A stretch of DNA of 41,287 bases from Pseudomonadales bacterium (GTDB lineage: Bacteria > Pseudomonadota > Gammaproteobacteria > Pseudomonadales > Pseudohongiellaceae). Position numbers and translations under genes: made by a program. Of the stretch, positions 22,996-31,318 are shown in pieces. The stretch covers positions 1 through 41,287 of the forward strand of contig JAJDYJ010000064.1 of assembly GCA_022822865.1 (NCBI GenBank), given 5' to 3'. A model generated the notes under the pieces. The model saw only the letters and a program-made list of their open reading frames with translations. It had not been told where the DNA came from and made no database searches. Within the stretch, counting starts at the first letter, position 1. Each line of letters opens with the position of its first letter.

Positions 22996-23417
22996 TGGCC
23001 AAAACCATTCAATGCGACATCGTCAGCGCGGAGAAAAGCATTTTCTCCGGTGAAGTGGCGTTCATGGTCGTTTCGGGCAACATGGGCGAGCTCGGCATCG
23101 CGCCCGGCCATGCTCCGCTGCTGACCGACCTGCTGCCGGGACCGGTGCGGCTCGATCTTGAAGACGGCACGGAAGAGGTCTTTTACGTCTCCGGCGGCTT
23201 CCTCGAAGTGCAGCCGCAGGCGGTGACGCTGCTCGCCGACACCGCGGCGCGCGCCGATGACGTCGACGAGGCCGCCGCGAACAAGGCGCTCGAGGACGCC
23301 CAGCGGGCGATCGCCAACCAGGACGCCGAATTCGAGTATTCCGCCGCCGCCGCGCAACTCGCGGAGGCCGCGGCGCAACTTCGGGCCTTGCGGCAGTTGC
23401 GAAAAGAGCGTTCCTGA
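22995..23417 (+). CDS. atpC: ATP synthase F1 subunit epsilon
   Basis: Rotor subunit that regulates ATP hydrolysis. 140 aa. The N-terminal beta sandwich is recognisable by VSAEKSIFSGEVAFMVVSG, GELGIAPGHAPLLTDLLPGPVRL and FYVSGGFLEVQPQAVTLLADTA, followed by an Ala/Glu-rich helical hairpin. It is translationally coupled to atpD by the TGATG overlap and ends the operon. No strong terminator is obvious in the 44 bp before glmU. Confidence 0.95.
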
Positions 23418-23461
23418 TCCGCCGCGGAATCCCCCTGGTTAAACCATAGGCCGGCGCCGGA

Positions 23462-24844
23462 ATGAAACTTCAAATCGTCATTCTCGCCGCCGGCCAGGGC
23501 ACCCGCATGTTCAGTTCGCTGCCCAAGGCGCTGCATCGCCTTGGCGGCAAGCCCTTGCTGGCCCACGTGCTCGAAGCGGCGGCGTCGCTCGACAATGCCG
23601 GGGTTCACGCGGTCATCGGCCATGGCGCCGAACTTGTGCGTCAAACCTTCGAATCCCCCGATTTCCCCTTTGCCGGCAATAGCCGCCTGAACTGGGTGCT
23701 GCAGGAGCGGCAGCTCGGCACCGGTCATGCCGTCCAACAGGCCATGCCTCACGTAGATGCGGACCTCGTACTCGTACTTTATGGCGATGTGCCGCTGATA
23801 CGCCCGGACACCTTGCGGGATCTGGTCGCGCTCGCGGATCCCGGCAGTATCGCCCTGCTTACTCTGGAAACGACGCGACCCGAAGGCCTCGGCAGAATCG
23901 TGCGCGACACAAGCGGCGAGGTCGAAGCCATCGTCGAAGAGCGCGACGCCGACCCGCGACAGAAACGAATCTCCGAGGTCAACAGTGGCATAATGGCGCT
24001 ACCCGCCGGGCGGCTGCGGCAATGGCTCGACCGGCTCGATTGCGACAACGCCCAGCGGGAGTACTACCTGACCGATGTTGTCGCCATGGCCCGGGCCGAA
24101 AATTGCCCGGTGCGCGCGAAGAAGATCGGCGACGGCATGGAAGTGCGGGGAGTCAACGACCAGGCGCAGATGGCGGCGCTCGAGAGGCATTACCGGATGG
24201 GCAAGGCGGAACAGTTGATGGCTGCCGGAGTGCGGCTGCGGGATCCGGCGCGGGTCGATGTCCGCGGCAGCCTGGAAACCGGCCGGGACGTGGAAATCGA
24301 CGTCAACGTCGTGTTCGAGGGCGAGGTCAGCCTCGGCGACGGCGTGAAAATCGGCCCCAATTGCGTGATCAGGGACGCCGCCATCGCCGCCGGAACGCGC
24401 GTGCTTTCCGGCACCAGCGTCGAGGGCGCGGTCGTCGGCGCCAATTGCAGTATCGGCCCCATGGCGCGCCTGCGGCCGGGGACCGAACTCGCCGAAAACG
24501 TCAAGATCGGCAATTTCGTTGAAACCAAGAAAGCGAAGATCGGCAAGGGATCCAAGGCGAATCACCTTTGTTATCTCGGCGACGTGGAAATCGGCGAGAA
24601 CGCGAACATCGGCGCCGGCGTCATCGTCTGCAATTACGACGGCGAGAAAAAGCATCGCACGACAATCGGCAACAATGTCTTCGTCGGCTCCAACAGCGTA
24701 CTGGTCGCCCCCGTCACCTTGCAGGACGACAGCTTCGTCGCCGCCGGCTCGACGGTAAGCAGCCAGGTCCCCGCCGGCCACCTCGCGGTCGGGCGCTCCC
24801 GCCAGAAAAACATTTCGCGCTGGAAACGCCCCGGAAAACGGTGA
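23462..24844 (+). CDS. glmU: Bifunctional GlcN-1-P acetyltransferase / GlcNAc-1-P uridyltransferase
   Basis: Makes UDP-GlcNAc, precursor of peptidoglycan and lipid A. The N-terminal pyrophosphorylase has [41 protein letters not shown] and YGDVPL. The C-terminal left-handed beta helix is built from hexapeptide repeats (NCVIRDAAIAAGTRVL, IGPMARLRPGT, NFVETKKAKIGKGSKANHL, YLGDVEIGENANIGAG), which form the acetyltransferase. 460 aa (E. coli 456). It lies 7 bp before glmS, so the pathway genes are adjacent. Confidence 0.97.
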   Translation: MKLQIVILAAGQGTRMFSSLPKALHRLGGKPLLAHVLEAAASLDNAGVHAVIGHGAELVRQTFESPDFPFAGNSRLNWVLQERQLGTGHAVQQAMPHVDADLVLVLYGDVPLIRPDTLRDLVALADPGSIALLTLETTRPEGLGRIVRDTSGEVEAIVEERDADPRQKRISEVNSGIMALPAGRLRQWLDRLDCDNAQREYYLTDVVAMARAENCPVRAKKIGDGMEVRGVNDQAQMAALERHYRMGKAEQLMAAGVRLRDPARVDVRGSLETGRDVEIDVNVVFEGEVSLGDGVKIGPNCVIRDAAIAAGTRVLSGTSVEGAVVGANCSIGPMARLRPGTELAENVKIGNFVETKKAKIGKGSKANHLCYLGDVEIGENANIGAGVIVCNYDGEKKHRTTIGNNVFVGSNSVLVAPVTLQDDSFVAAGSTVSSQVPAGHLAVGRSRQKNISRWKRPGKR

Positions 24845-24851
24845 AGCCGGC

Positions 24852-26690
24852 ATGTGCGGAATAGTTGGCGCGGTCGCGCAAAGGAATGTCTCCGATATCC
24901 TGCTCGAAGGACTCAAGCGGCTCGAATATCGCGGCTACGATTCCGCCGGCATGGCGCTGATCGACGATCCGGGAAAGGGCATTTCCACCATCAAGACCGT
25001 CGGCAAGGTCGCCAATCTGGTCGAGGCCGTGCGGAAAAAAAGCGCCGCGGGCAAGCTCGGCATCGCCCATACCCGCTGGGCGACCCATGGCGGGATCACC
25101 AGGGCGAACGCGCACCCCCATGGCTCGAACAGCAGGGTTTCCCTGGTCCACAACGGCATCATCGAAAATCACGAGGAATTGCGGCGGGAATTGACCGGCG
25201 CCGGCTATCGTTTCGCGACCCAGACCGATACCGAAGTCATCGCGCATCTGATTCACCAGGAGCTGGAAAACGATGAAAGCGCCCTGTTGCAGGCGGTGGC
25301 GGCGGCAACGAAGCGCCTGCGCGGCGCCTACGGCTTGTGCGTAATCGACAGGCAACAGCCGGACCGGCTCGTGGTCGCGCGATGCGGCATGTCGCTCGTG
25401 ATCGGCGACGGCATCGGCGGCGAGAACTTCGTCGCTTCCGACCCCCTCGCTCTCGGCCAGGTGACCGACCGCTTCATCTATCTAGAAGAAGGCGACCTGG
25501 CGCAACTGACCAGCGATTCGATCGAAGTCTGGAACGGAGGCCGGCGCGTCAAGCGCGAAATCGCCACCTTGAGCGGCAAGGCCTCGGAGATGGACAAGGG
25601 CGACTATCAGCATTTCATGCTGAAGGAGATCTACGAGCAGCCGCAAGCCATCCGCGACACGCTGTCCGGCCGCGTCAGCAAGGCGAAGGTTCTGGAAGAG
25701 GCCTTCGGCGTCGAGGCCGCGAAAATCTTCGACAAGGTCAAACAGGTCCAGATCGTCGCCTGCGGCACGAGCTTCCATGCCGGCCTGATCGCCAAGTACT
25801 GGCTGGAATCGATCGCCCGCATGCCCTGCCAGGTCGATATCGCCAGCGATTATCGCTATCGCGACATCATCGTCCAGCCGGGAACCCTGTTGGTCGCCGT
25901 TTCCCAGTCGGGCGAGACCGCCGACACCCTGGCGGCGCTGCGCTATGCCGCCACCCGCAAGCATGTCGCCACCCTGGCGATCTGCAATGTCGCCACGAGT
26001 TCGCTCGTACGCGAGTCCGACTTCTGCCTGCTGACCATGGCCGGCCAGGAAATCGGCGTAGCTTCGACCAAGGCCTTCACCACGCAATTGACCCTGTTGC
26101 TCATCCTCGCCATCGTACTCGGCCGCCGCAATGGCCTGGCGGGCAAGGACGAGGCGCGCCTCGTGCGGGACATGAACCGCCTTCCCGAACTCGTCGACAG
26201 GACGCTGCAACTCGACAGGCAAATCCGCAAGCTGTCACGGCAATTCTCGGACAAGCACAACAGCCTTTTCCTCGGCCGCGGCATCCAGTACCCGGTGGCC
26301 AAGGAGGGGGCGCTGAAACTGAAGGAGATCTCCTACATCCACGCCGAGGCCTATCAGGCCGGCGAACTCAAACACGGCCCGCTGGCCCTGGTGGACAGCG
26401 ACATGCCCGTGATCGTGGTGGCGCCGAACAACGACCTGCTCGACAAATTGCGCTCAAACCTCTCCGAAGTCAGCGCCAGGGGCGGCAAACTCTACGTTTT
26501 CGCCGACGAAGGCATCGGCCTCGAAAGCGACCGCAGTTGCAAGGTCATCAACCTCCCCGGCTGCCCCGAAGTCCTCGACCCCATCCTCTTCACCGTCCCC
26601 CTGCAACTGCTCGCCTACCACGTAGCCATAATCAAGGGCACCGACATCGACCATCCCCGCAACCTGGCGAAGTCCGTCACGGTCGAGTGA
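24852..26690 (+). CDS. glmS: Glutamine-fructose-6-phosphate aminotransferase
   Basis: First step of hexosamine synthesis: fructose-6-P plus glutamine gives glucosamine-6-P. Cys2 after Met is the glutaminase nucleophile (MCGIVGAV). HTRWATHGG and SLVHNGIIENHEELR complete the glutaminase site. Two SIS domains follow (QIVACGTSFHAGLIAKYW; VSQSGETADTLAALR; SLFLGRGIQYPVAKEGALKLKE), and the end is LAKSVTVE, with the family's conserved C-terminus. 612 aa. No room for a glmS ribozyme leader. The accessory island starts 3 bp after its stop. Confidence 0.97.
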   Translation: MCGIVGAVAQRNVSDILLEGLKRLEYRGYDSAGMALIDDPGKGISTIKTVGKVANLVEAVRKKSAAGKLGIAHTRWATHGGITRANAHPHGSNSRVSLVHNGIIENHEELRRELTGAGYRFATQTDTEVIAHLIHQELENDESALLQAVAAATKRLRGAYGLCVIDRQQPDRLVVARCGMSLVIGDGIGGENFVASDPLALGQVTDRFIYLEEGDLAQLTSDSIEVWNGGRRVKREIATLSGKASEMDKGDYQHFMLKEIYEQPQAIRDTLSGRVSKAKVLEEAFGVEAAKIFDKVKQVQIVACGTSFHAGLIAKYWLESIARMPCQVDIASDYRYRDIIVQPGTLLVAVSQSGETADTLAALRYAATRKHVATLAICNVATSSLVRESDFCLLTMAGQEIGVASTKAFTTQLTLLLILAIVLGRRNGLAGKDEARLVRDMNRLPELVDRTLQLDRQIRKLSRQFSDKHNSLFLGRGIQYPVAKEGALKLKEISYIHAEAYQAGELKHGPLALVDSDMPVIVVAPNNDLLDKLRSNLSEVSARGGKLYVFADEGIGLESDRSCKVINLPGCPEVLDPILFTVPLQLLAYHVAIIKGTDIDHPRNLAKSVTVE

Positions 26691-26693
26691 GCA

Positions 26694-27185
26694 ATGAAAA
26701 TTGACGAGGACAATATCCGTCGCTGGGACGAGGTTGGAAACTTGCTTTCTGACCTCTATCGAATCGTCGGTCGCCTTGAACGCCTCTTTCCCGGCCGGAA
26801 GTTTACGCCGGACGGCCATTTGGTAGGGAGTATCGGCGAGGCTATAGCTGCTCACCTATTCAACCTCACCCCTCTTGCAAACTCGGCGGTTACCCACGAT
26901 GCGGTCAGCGTCGATGGTCGAAAAGTTCAGGTCAAATTTACTCAGGGCAATAGGGGCGTTGCATTACGAGCGCAGCCTGACTACTTGGTCGTTCTGCGCC
27001 TAAAACCGGATCGCTCGATTGAGATCGTTTACAACGGAAGAGGCCGCGTTCCTTGGGACCTTTGCGGCCCGCTGCAAACCAATGGGCAACGTTCAATTTC
27101 GCTTTCGGCCCTGCGGCGAATTATTCCGCCTATCCAGGATCGGCTTGATTTGCATGAAAAACCCGACTGGATGATTTCAAAGTGA
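26694..27185 (+). CDS. DUF6998-type protein, nuclease-like core
   Basis: 163-aa soluble protein of a widespread uncharacterised family, recalled as DUF6998. The signature is LFPGRKFTPDGHLVGSIGE, then HDAVSVDGRKVQVKFTQG, VALRAQPDYLVVLRL, and a C-terminal NGQRSISLSALR. Glu49, Asp69 or Asp74 and the Gln79-Val-Lys81 triad have the spacing of a PD-(D/E)XK-type nuclease core; this is an inference, not a known activity. The start is 3 bp after the glmS stop with GAGTGAG upstream, so it may ride on glmS transcripts. Base composition drops visibly here. It is the first gene of the island. Confidence 0.85.
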   Translation: MKIDEDNIRRWDEVGNLLSDLYRIVGRLERLFPGRKFTPDGHLVGSIGEAIAAHLFNLTPLANSAVTHDAVSVDGRKVQVKFTQGNRGVALRAQPDYLVVLRLKPDRSIEIVYNGRGRVPWDLCGPLQTNGQRSISLSALRRIIPPIQDRLDLHEKPDWMISK

Positions 27186-27272
27186 GAATCGTAAGAATCA
27201 CACTTTTCTTTTATCGTCCTAGTCGGCTCCAAAATTCAGCCGCGTACTAAATCAGGACCACCTCAGGAGCTG

Positions 27273-27794
27273 ATGATGTTCAATGAATTGTTTGTGTTTG
27301 GAAAACAACGCAATGGATCTCAAGCCTTTGGTTTCTACCTGTTTTACCTATTTACGACGGTTGCCATCAGTTTTGTGTCAGGAACAATTCTGGTTACGAT
27401 CTTGGTTGGCTTCCAACTAGAAAGATACATAGGCTTGGCCGCAGTTTGCCTTGTATTTTCTACATTTTTGCTGTCTAAAAACAAAAGTTGGCGAAATTTT
27501 GGGTGGGTGGCCCTTGGCCTTTTCTTGTTTAATGTATTCCTGATTGCTGTTTACAGCGGATTGTCTATCAGTAACACCGCGATGGACTTCGAAATGGGAA
27601 ATATGCTGGGCCGGTACCTAGCCATTGTAATTTGTCTTGTATTGTCTTTTCTGGTGCTGCACAAAAAGAACAAGCTCCGAAGTACAGGCTCGGTAGTAGT
27701 TGCCATTCTTTCTGGTGTGGGAGCGTATCTTCTAGGTGGCCTTCTGGGTTTGGCGGCAACCGCCTATCTGACAACCCTGAAACCTGAGAAATAA
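27273..27794 (+). CDS. Multi-pass membrane protein (paralogue of 35807-36154)
   Basis: 173 aa with about five hydrophobic segments. It starts MMFNELFVFGKQRNGSQAFG and ends LLGLAATAYLTTLKPEK. The first 25 residues and the last 60 (FLVLHKKNKLR... ILSGVGAYLLGGLLGLA) match the 115-aa protein at 35807. The middle section is an extra pair of membrane helices or an expansion. No catalytic motif is visible, and I do not recognise a named family. CAGGAG lies upstream of the ATG. Gene composition is A/T-rich compared with the core. Confidence 0.8.
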   Translation: MMFNELFVFGKQRNGSQAFGFYLFYLFTTVAISFVSGTILVTILVGFQLERYIGLAAVCLVFSTFLLSKNKSWRNFGWVALGLFLFNVFLIAVYSGLSISNTAMDFEMGNMLGRYLAIVICLVLSFLVLHKKNKLRSTGSVVVAILSGVGAYLLGGLLGLAATAYLTTLKPEK

Positions 27795-27835
27795 ATTGCT
27801 TCCAATTCGAAAGCTGGATCAATAGGTCTACGGCA

Positions 27836-28275
27836 GGCTCTCCATTAGTTCGGCCAGCAGCAAGGCCTCCATTTCGAAGCCCTAGGCTTCCACACAGCTA
27901 GCCACCGCCAAGCGTGCGGAATCGGGCTTGTTCTGATTGAGTTTCCAGGTTCCATACACTGTCTCTATCTCAAGCTCAACCGGCCGGATTGCCCGCATCA
28001 GTGCCTGTAACTGACGCTCTGCAACTTTTTCGATCGGCCAGGGCGGCTTGGGAAGAAGCCTCTGTTCAATTTTTGCGGACAGTGCTTCCAGATGGTCCCG
28101 GAGCGTTTCTTCCGGACGGAGTCTAAGGCGTCCCCGCAGATGCACCGCCGCGTAGTTCCAGGTTGGCGCCTGTCCGGGATCGGTCCTCTGGACCGCTGAC
28201 GGCCAGAACGGCTCGCTTCTCGCGTTCAGACAAAATGTCCAACATCGGGTTCGCCCTGGAGAGATGGGCGTGACC
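27836..28275 (-). pseudogene. Broken paiB-like gene (3' two thirds)
   Basis: This stretch aligns along its length with the intact gene at 34878-35516 (for example AGTTTCCAGGTTCC and GGCGTCCCCGCAGATGCACC in both). It has an in-frame TAG at 27882-27884, where the intact copy encodes Gly, and a net loss of about 26 bp near 28185 that shifts the frame. The homology stops abruptly at about 28272 (GAGATGGGCGTG), where the remaining 5' part of the gene is missing. A scrap resembling the missing start lies at 37333-37396. Confidence 0.88.
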
Positions 28276-28304
28276 GGTCAAAATACGGAATGATCATAGA
28301 TTAG

Positions 28305-28496
28305 GCTGAAACAGATCGACTGGAGTCGGCCCTTTCCGGATGCGAGGGTGTGGACTTGGTGGTGAACCCGCCAGATGCGGGCTCATTGTCGGGAATCTAT
28401 CTGAACGAGCCTTCCGAGGCGCTGGTCATCATACAGGACGGTGTTAGAGCGACCATAACGCTAACCCTGCCATACGAGGCTGGGGAGACGGATTGA
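28305..28496 (+). pseudogene. Open fragment, probable C-terminus of an unknown gene
   Basis: A 63-codon open stretch after a TAG, without a usable ATG, that reads like protein: LSGCEGVDLVVNPPDAGS, GIYLNEPSEALVIIQDG, VRATITLTLPYEAGETD then TGA. It begins about 30 bp after the paiB homology breaks. I do not recognise the family. From 28497 to 28664 I see no gene. A DnaA-box match (TGTGGATAA, 28597-28605) there sits in a 15-bp string identical to 7158-7172. Confidence 0.35.
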
Positions 28497-28664
28497 TACT
28501 TGGTGAGTGGAGTGTGCAGACAGCGAGAATTACAGAGCCACCGGCAGGATATTCGCGCATTTTTCCGGATTCTGACACCAGGAAATTGGAAGATCCTGTG
28601 GATAACTAGACAATATAGGGGTTTACATTGCGCGGGGAATCAGTCATATTCGCGCTTGACAACA

Positions 28665-28736
28665 TGGTGGAGCGAGAGGGAATTGAACCCTCGTGCGTGG
28701 GATTTGGAGTCGCCTGCACGTCACCAGACTCGCCCC
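28665..28736 (-). other. tRNA-like or tmRNA-like remnant
   Basis: On the minus strand GGGGCGA can pair with TCGCTCC followed by ACCA, an acceptor stem with CCA end and one G-U pair. A perfect T arm (GAGGG-TTCAATT-CCCTC) precedes the 3' strand. Five bases of a D-like stem (GTCTG/CAGGC) also pair. The anticodon part (ACTCCAAATCCCACG) has no good stem and the total is only 72 nt, so it is probably not a working tRNA. Such 3' ends are the usual att sites of islands, which suits its position at the island's left part. Confidence 0.45.
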
Positions 28737-28769
28737 TAAATGTCGTCACCTCGTGTTGCTCTCTGCGGT

Positions 28770-29069
28770 TCAACACACTCTGGCCCCGGTCACCGTAAGG
28801 TGGTCCGGGGCTTCTTCTTGTGGGACCGACGATGACCATACCACAAGATCGTGTATCGCGCTTAATTTCCAGTCAGGAAATGATGTGTAAATACTGTGCA
28901 TAGTTTGTGATTTGGCTATCGCCCTACCAAAACGCAAGTCATCGTAATTGAGCCACTTTCCGACCATGCAGCGGTCGAGGTTGTCCATCTGCTCCAGCGT
29001 GTCGGATTCCCGGATATTGTGCCGGGCGACATACTCGATGATGTAGCGGTCCAGACGCTTCGAAGACAT
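28770..29069 (-). CDS. Small hypothetical protein downstream of the GHKL ATPase
   Basis: 99 codons, starting 15 bp after the stop of the GHKL ATPase on the same strand, so it is probably in the same transcript. It begins MSSKRLDRYIIEYVARHNIR, continues with SDTLEQMDNLDRCMVGKWLN, and looks helical and charged. The last 17 or so residues are encoded by a GC-rich hairpin (28783-28811) and may not be native sequence; the original 3' end could have been lost. No family is recognised and the ribosome site is weak. Confidence 0.5.
   Translation of the reverse strand: MSSKRLDRYIIEYVARHNIRESDTLEQMDNLDRCMVGKWLNYDDLRFGRAIAKSQTMHSIYTSFPDWKLSAIHDLVVWSSSVPQEEAPDHLTVTGARVC
28783..28811 (+). terminator. Hairpin followed by T-rich run
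   Basis: GCCCCGG (28783-28789) pairs with CCGGGGC (28805-28811), with an inner CACC/GGTG stem around a GTAA tetraloop. CTTCTTCTT follows on the plus strand. It resembles an intrinsic terminator for rightward transcription running toward the leftward GHKL operon. The T run is interrupted, so efficiency is uncertain. Confidence 0.45.
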
Positions 29070-29084
29070 CTTGTGAGATAGGAT

Positions 29085-30995
29085 CTATTGCGAAGCTCGG
29101 GCTTGCGATGCGGCAATTGACTTCGCCTTCGCTACGAGGTTCTTGATTTCCCGAACCGTCGCAGTATGCACATCCTTAGACGCCATCGCGTCCAGGCAGA
29201 CGCGCCCACGGTTTTGGGAAAAGAAGGACTCGAATCCTTCGCCCAGACGTTTTGATCGTGCGAGGAACTCCTGCTCCAATGTAAAAATCGAGAGCTGCAA
29301 CGATGCCTCACACTTGCCTCGAACAATCTGCTTTACCGCATCGGGATGTTCAGCGAAGTCCGGTCGGCCGTTGTACATCGCCAATAGCCGCAAGTAGGTC
29401 TCACCATCCTCGTTGATTCTGACGACTTGTTGCGTATTCGTGCTGTAGTCCGTGATGTCGTCGGCGCCCAGCTTGCCCCACGTGAACGTCTTGGGGTCGG
29501 GAACGGGAGGGACTTGGCCCGCCCGATTTCTTCCGTGTAAGTCGGGTAGTGGTCGTGGTCGAGGGCGCGGTCTCGGGCGAGGGCGCGGCGTCGGCTCGGG
29601 GGGTGGTGGATCATCAGGGTCGAGTTCAGGTGCTGGCGAATCGTCGTCCTGCGACTGGGTGCCGAGATCGGGCTGGAGCCCTGCGTCGCCATTCGAGATC
29701 TTGACGCGCCCTTTGGCTAACCGACGGAAATCCTTGATTCCATAGAGTTCGATGGCTCGGGCTATTGCCTCCCGTAGCTTATCCTTGTCTGAAGTGGACT
29801 CTAGACCGGCCAACTGTTCGCGCACGTATTCAGCCAGCGCTGGTGCCTTGTTCACCATCAGAGCCGCAAATTCTTGCCCGATTTGCTTGTACATAGTCGA
29901 GACATTTACGTCGCCTTCAATCCGCAAGTCGTTGCGAGCCGTGGTCGGCTGCATAGTCTCTTGGTGGTTCGGCTCCACTAGAAGGACTACGCGGCCAGCA
30001 CCGGTGTAAATTCCAAAGTCGTTCATCAGTGTCGCGCCGTGCTGAGTTCGACGTCGCGCATAGACCTCCACTACACCCGTGCGTTCTCGAAACAGCGTGC
30101 CAATAATGCGTCCTTCGCACCATCCATTCTGCGAATTCCTACGTTTGGTGACTTCCTCATCCAGCAGAAACCAATGGACCTTGTATGGGTTCTCCTCAAG
30201 GGTCACGACACCTTGGCGCATTGCGAAACTGGACATTGCATGTTCGCCACCGCGAACGACGTAATCCTTCGCGCCCGAGGTACTGTCGTCAGTCTTGACA
30301 TTCTCCACGCGAATTTCGATGTCTTTGGGGATGCTCCAGAACTTGAAGTTGAGCTCTCGGATCGCCCAATGAAGATTGCCAATACTACGGCCCGTCGAGG
30401 AAAGCGTCTTACACGTGTCGTCCTCGGGTTTTTCACCGCAAAGTACAACCTGGGTGCCATGGCCTGCTTCAGTTATGCGCGCGTAGGACTCTGCATCGGA
30501 GGTTGGCGCGGTGACGTATCTCGGTTCGCCTGATTCTTCGTCTTCCCACCCAAATGCGGCGTAGTGTCCAAATTGGTCGGTACGGTGCCACATAAGTTCG
30601 GCGGCAGCACTGTTTGCAACGAGAGAACGGTAGATCATTCCGGCCGGATTCATCGGGAGCGCGGCAATCTTTGCGCCAATCCCATAGTTTCCCCTGCCCC
30701 GCGAGGTCATTGCGACCTGAAACGAGCTATAGAGTTCATCCTCAGCGATGCCCTCGCCTGTGTCGGTTACGGCTAACTTGCGAATGGTGCCGATTCCTTC
30801 GCCCATGTCTTGTTCGATAGCATGGATAAAAATTTTCCCACCTTCGCCGGTAGCGTGGATTGCCTCGATTGAATTGACTACAAGTTCGCGCAGCCATTGA
30901 AGGGAAGCGCACTCTCGGTGCATTCGGTCAACGAAATTCGTCACCGACAATGGATCGGAGTCAAAAGTAAGCGGACGATTGGGTGTTGGGGACAT
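29085..30995 (-). CDS. GHKL-family ATPase (MORC/MutL/Hsp90-like) with Pro-Arg linker
   Basis: 636 aa. The ATP-binding fold is complete: LRELVVNSIEAI (N box, Glu37 and Asn41), VTDTGEGI near 77-83, GNYGIGAKIAAL at 102-113, and GHGTQVVL near 178. A second domain of about 220 residues follows, ending in TTARNDLRIEGD. Residues around 455-485 are a Pro- and Arg-rich repeat linker. A C-terminal helical domain of about 130 residues follows. The ATG at 30995 has GGAGGAGG nearby and is preferred over an in-frame start at 31142. It is divergent from a DNA methyltransferase. GHKL ATPases are known partners of restriction-modification systems (prokaryotic MORC/MutL homologues), so DNA-state sensing or remodelling in defence is inferred. 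Confidence 0.85.
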   Translation of the reverse strand: MSPTPNRPLTFDSDPLSVTNFVDRMHRECASLQWLRELVVNSIEAIHATGEGGKIFIHAIEQDMGEGIGTIRKLAVTDTGEGIAEDELYSSFQVAMTSRGRGNYGIGAKIAALPMNPAGMIYRSLVANSAAAELMWHRTDQFGHYAAFGWEDEESGEPRYVTAPTSDAESYARITEAGHGTQVVLCGEKPEDDTCKTLSSTGRSIGNLHWAIRELNFKFWSIPKDIEIRVENVKTDDSTSGAKDYVVRGGEHAMSSFAMRQGVVTLEENPYKVHWFLLDEEVTKRRNSQNGWCEGRIIGTLFRERTGVVEVYARRRTQHGATLMNDFGIYTGAGRVVLLVEPNHQETMQPTTARNDLRIEGDVNVSTMYKQIGQEFAALMVNKAPALAEYVREQLAGLESTSDKDKLREAIARAIELYGIKDFRRLAKGRVKISNGDAGLQPDLGTQSQDDDSPAPELDPDDPPPPEPTPRPRPRPRPRPRPLPDLHGRNRAGQVPPVPDPKTFTWGKLGADDITDYSTNTQQVVRINEDGETYLRLLAMYNGRPDFAEHPDAVKQIVRGKCEASLQLSIFTLEQEFLARSKRLGEGFESFFSQNRGRVCLDAMASKDVHTATVREIKNLVAKAKSIAASQARASQ

Positions 30996-31271
30996 GACAG
31001 TCCTCCTCCGTAGATTCCTCGAAGGACCGCTGGGGGCGGCTCTTTTCGCAAAGGCGGCAGGATGCCGCATGGCGCTTCTAGCAGACCAACCTGCCGTTGC
31101 GGGGCCTAGGCGCGGCACCGACGGTTGGACGACTCGGAACAACTCATACCCTAACGCATTTGGTAACTACTTGTCGAGTTGGGCTGACATCCCCGTCAGA
31201 CTGCCGTCGAATAAGCGCGTTAAGTGTCCTTGCGGGAAGCGATGTGAAGCCTCTTTGATTGACGAAAGCGA

Positions 31272-31298
31272 TTCGTCGAAGTAGCCTTGTTCGACGAA
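31272..31298. promoter_or_regulatory. Inverted repeat before the methyltransferase start
   Basis: TTCGTCGAA (31272-31280) and TTCGACGAA (31290-31298) are exact reverse complements with a 9-bp spacer. A third half site GACGAA lies at 31261-31266. The repeat ends 20 bp before the ATG and touches the AGGGAG ribosome site. It could be an operator for a regulator of the divergent pair or an RNA hairpin limiting translation. The rest of the 30996-31318 spacer shows no gene and no consensus promoter. Confidence 0.5.
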
Positions 31299-31318
31299 AA
31301 AGGGAGTCGAGAAATTCA

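Noticed and set aside
24780..24852. glmS ribozyme upstream of glmS
   Set aside because: Only 7 bp separate glmU and glmS; that ribozyme is a feature of Firmicutes, and no space exists for it.
28500..28739. Plus-strand frame ending in a stretch like SERELNPRAWDLESP
   Set aside because: This peptide is the usual false translation of the complement of a tRNA 3' half; the DNA is better explained by the tRNA-like remnant.
28665..29015. Full tmRNA (ssrA) gene
   Set aside because: The CCA end resembles one, but the matching 5' acceptor lies only 72 nt away and no tag-peptide reading frame is seen.
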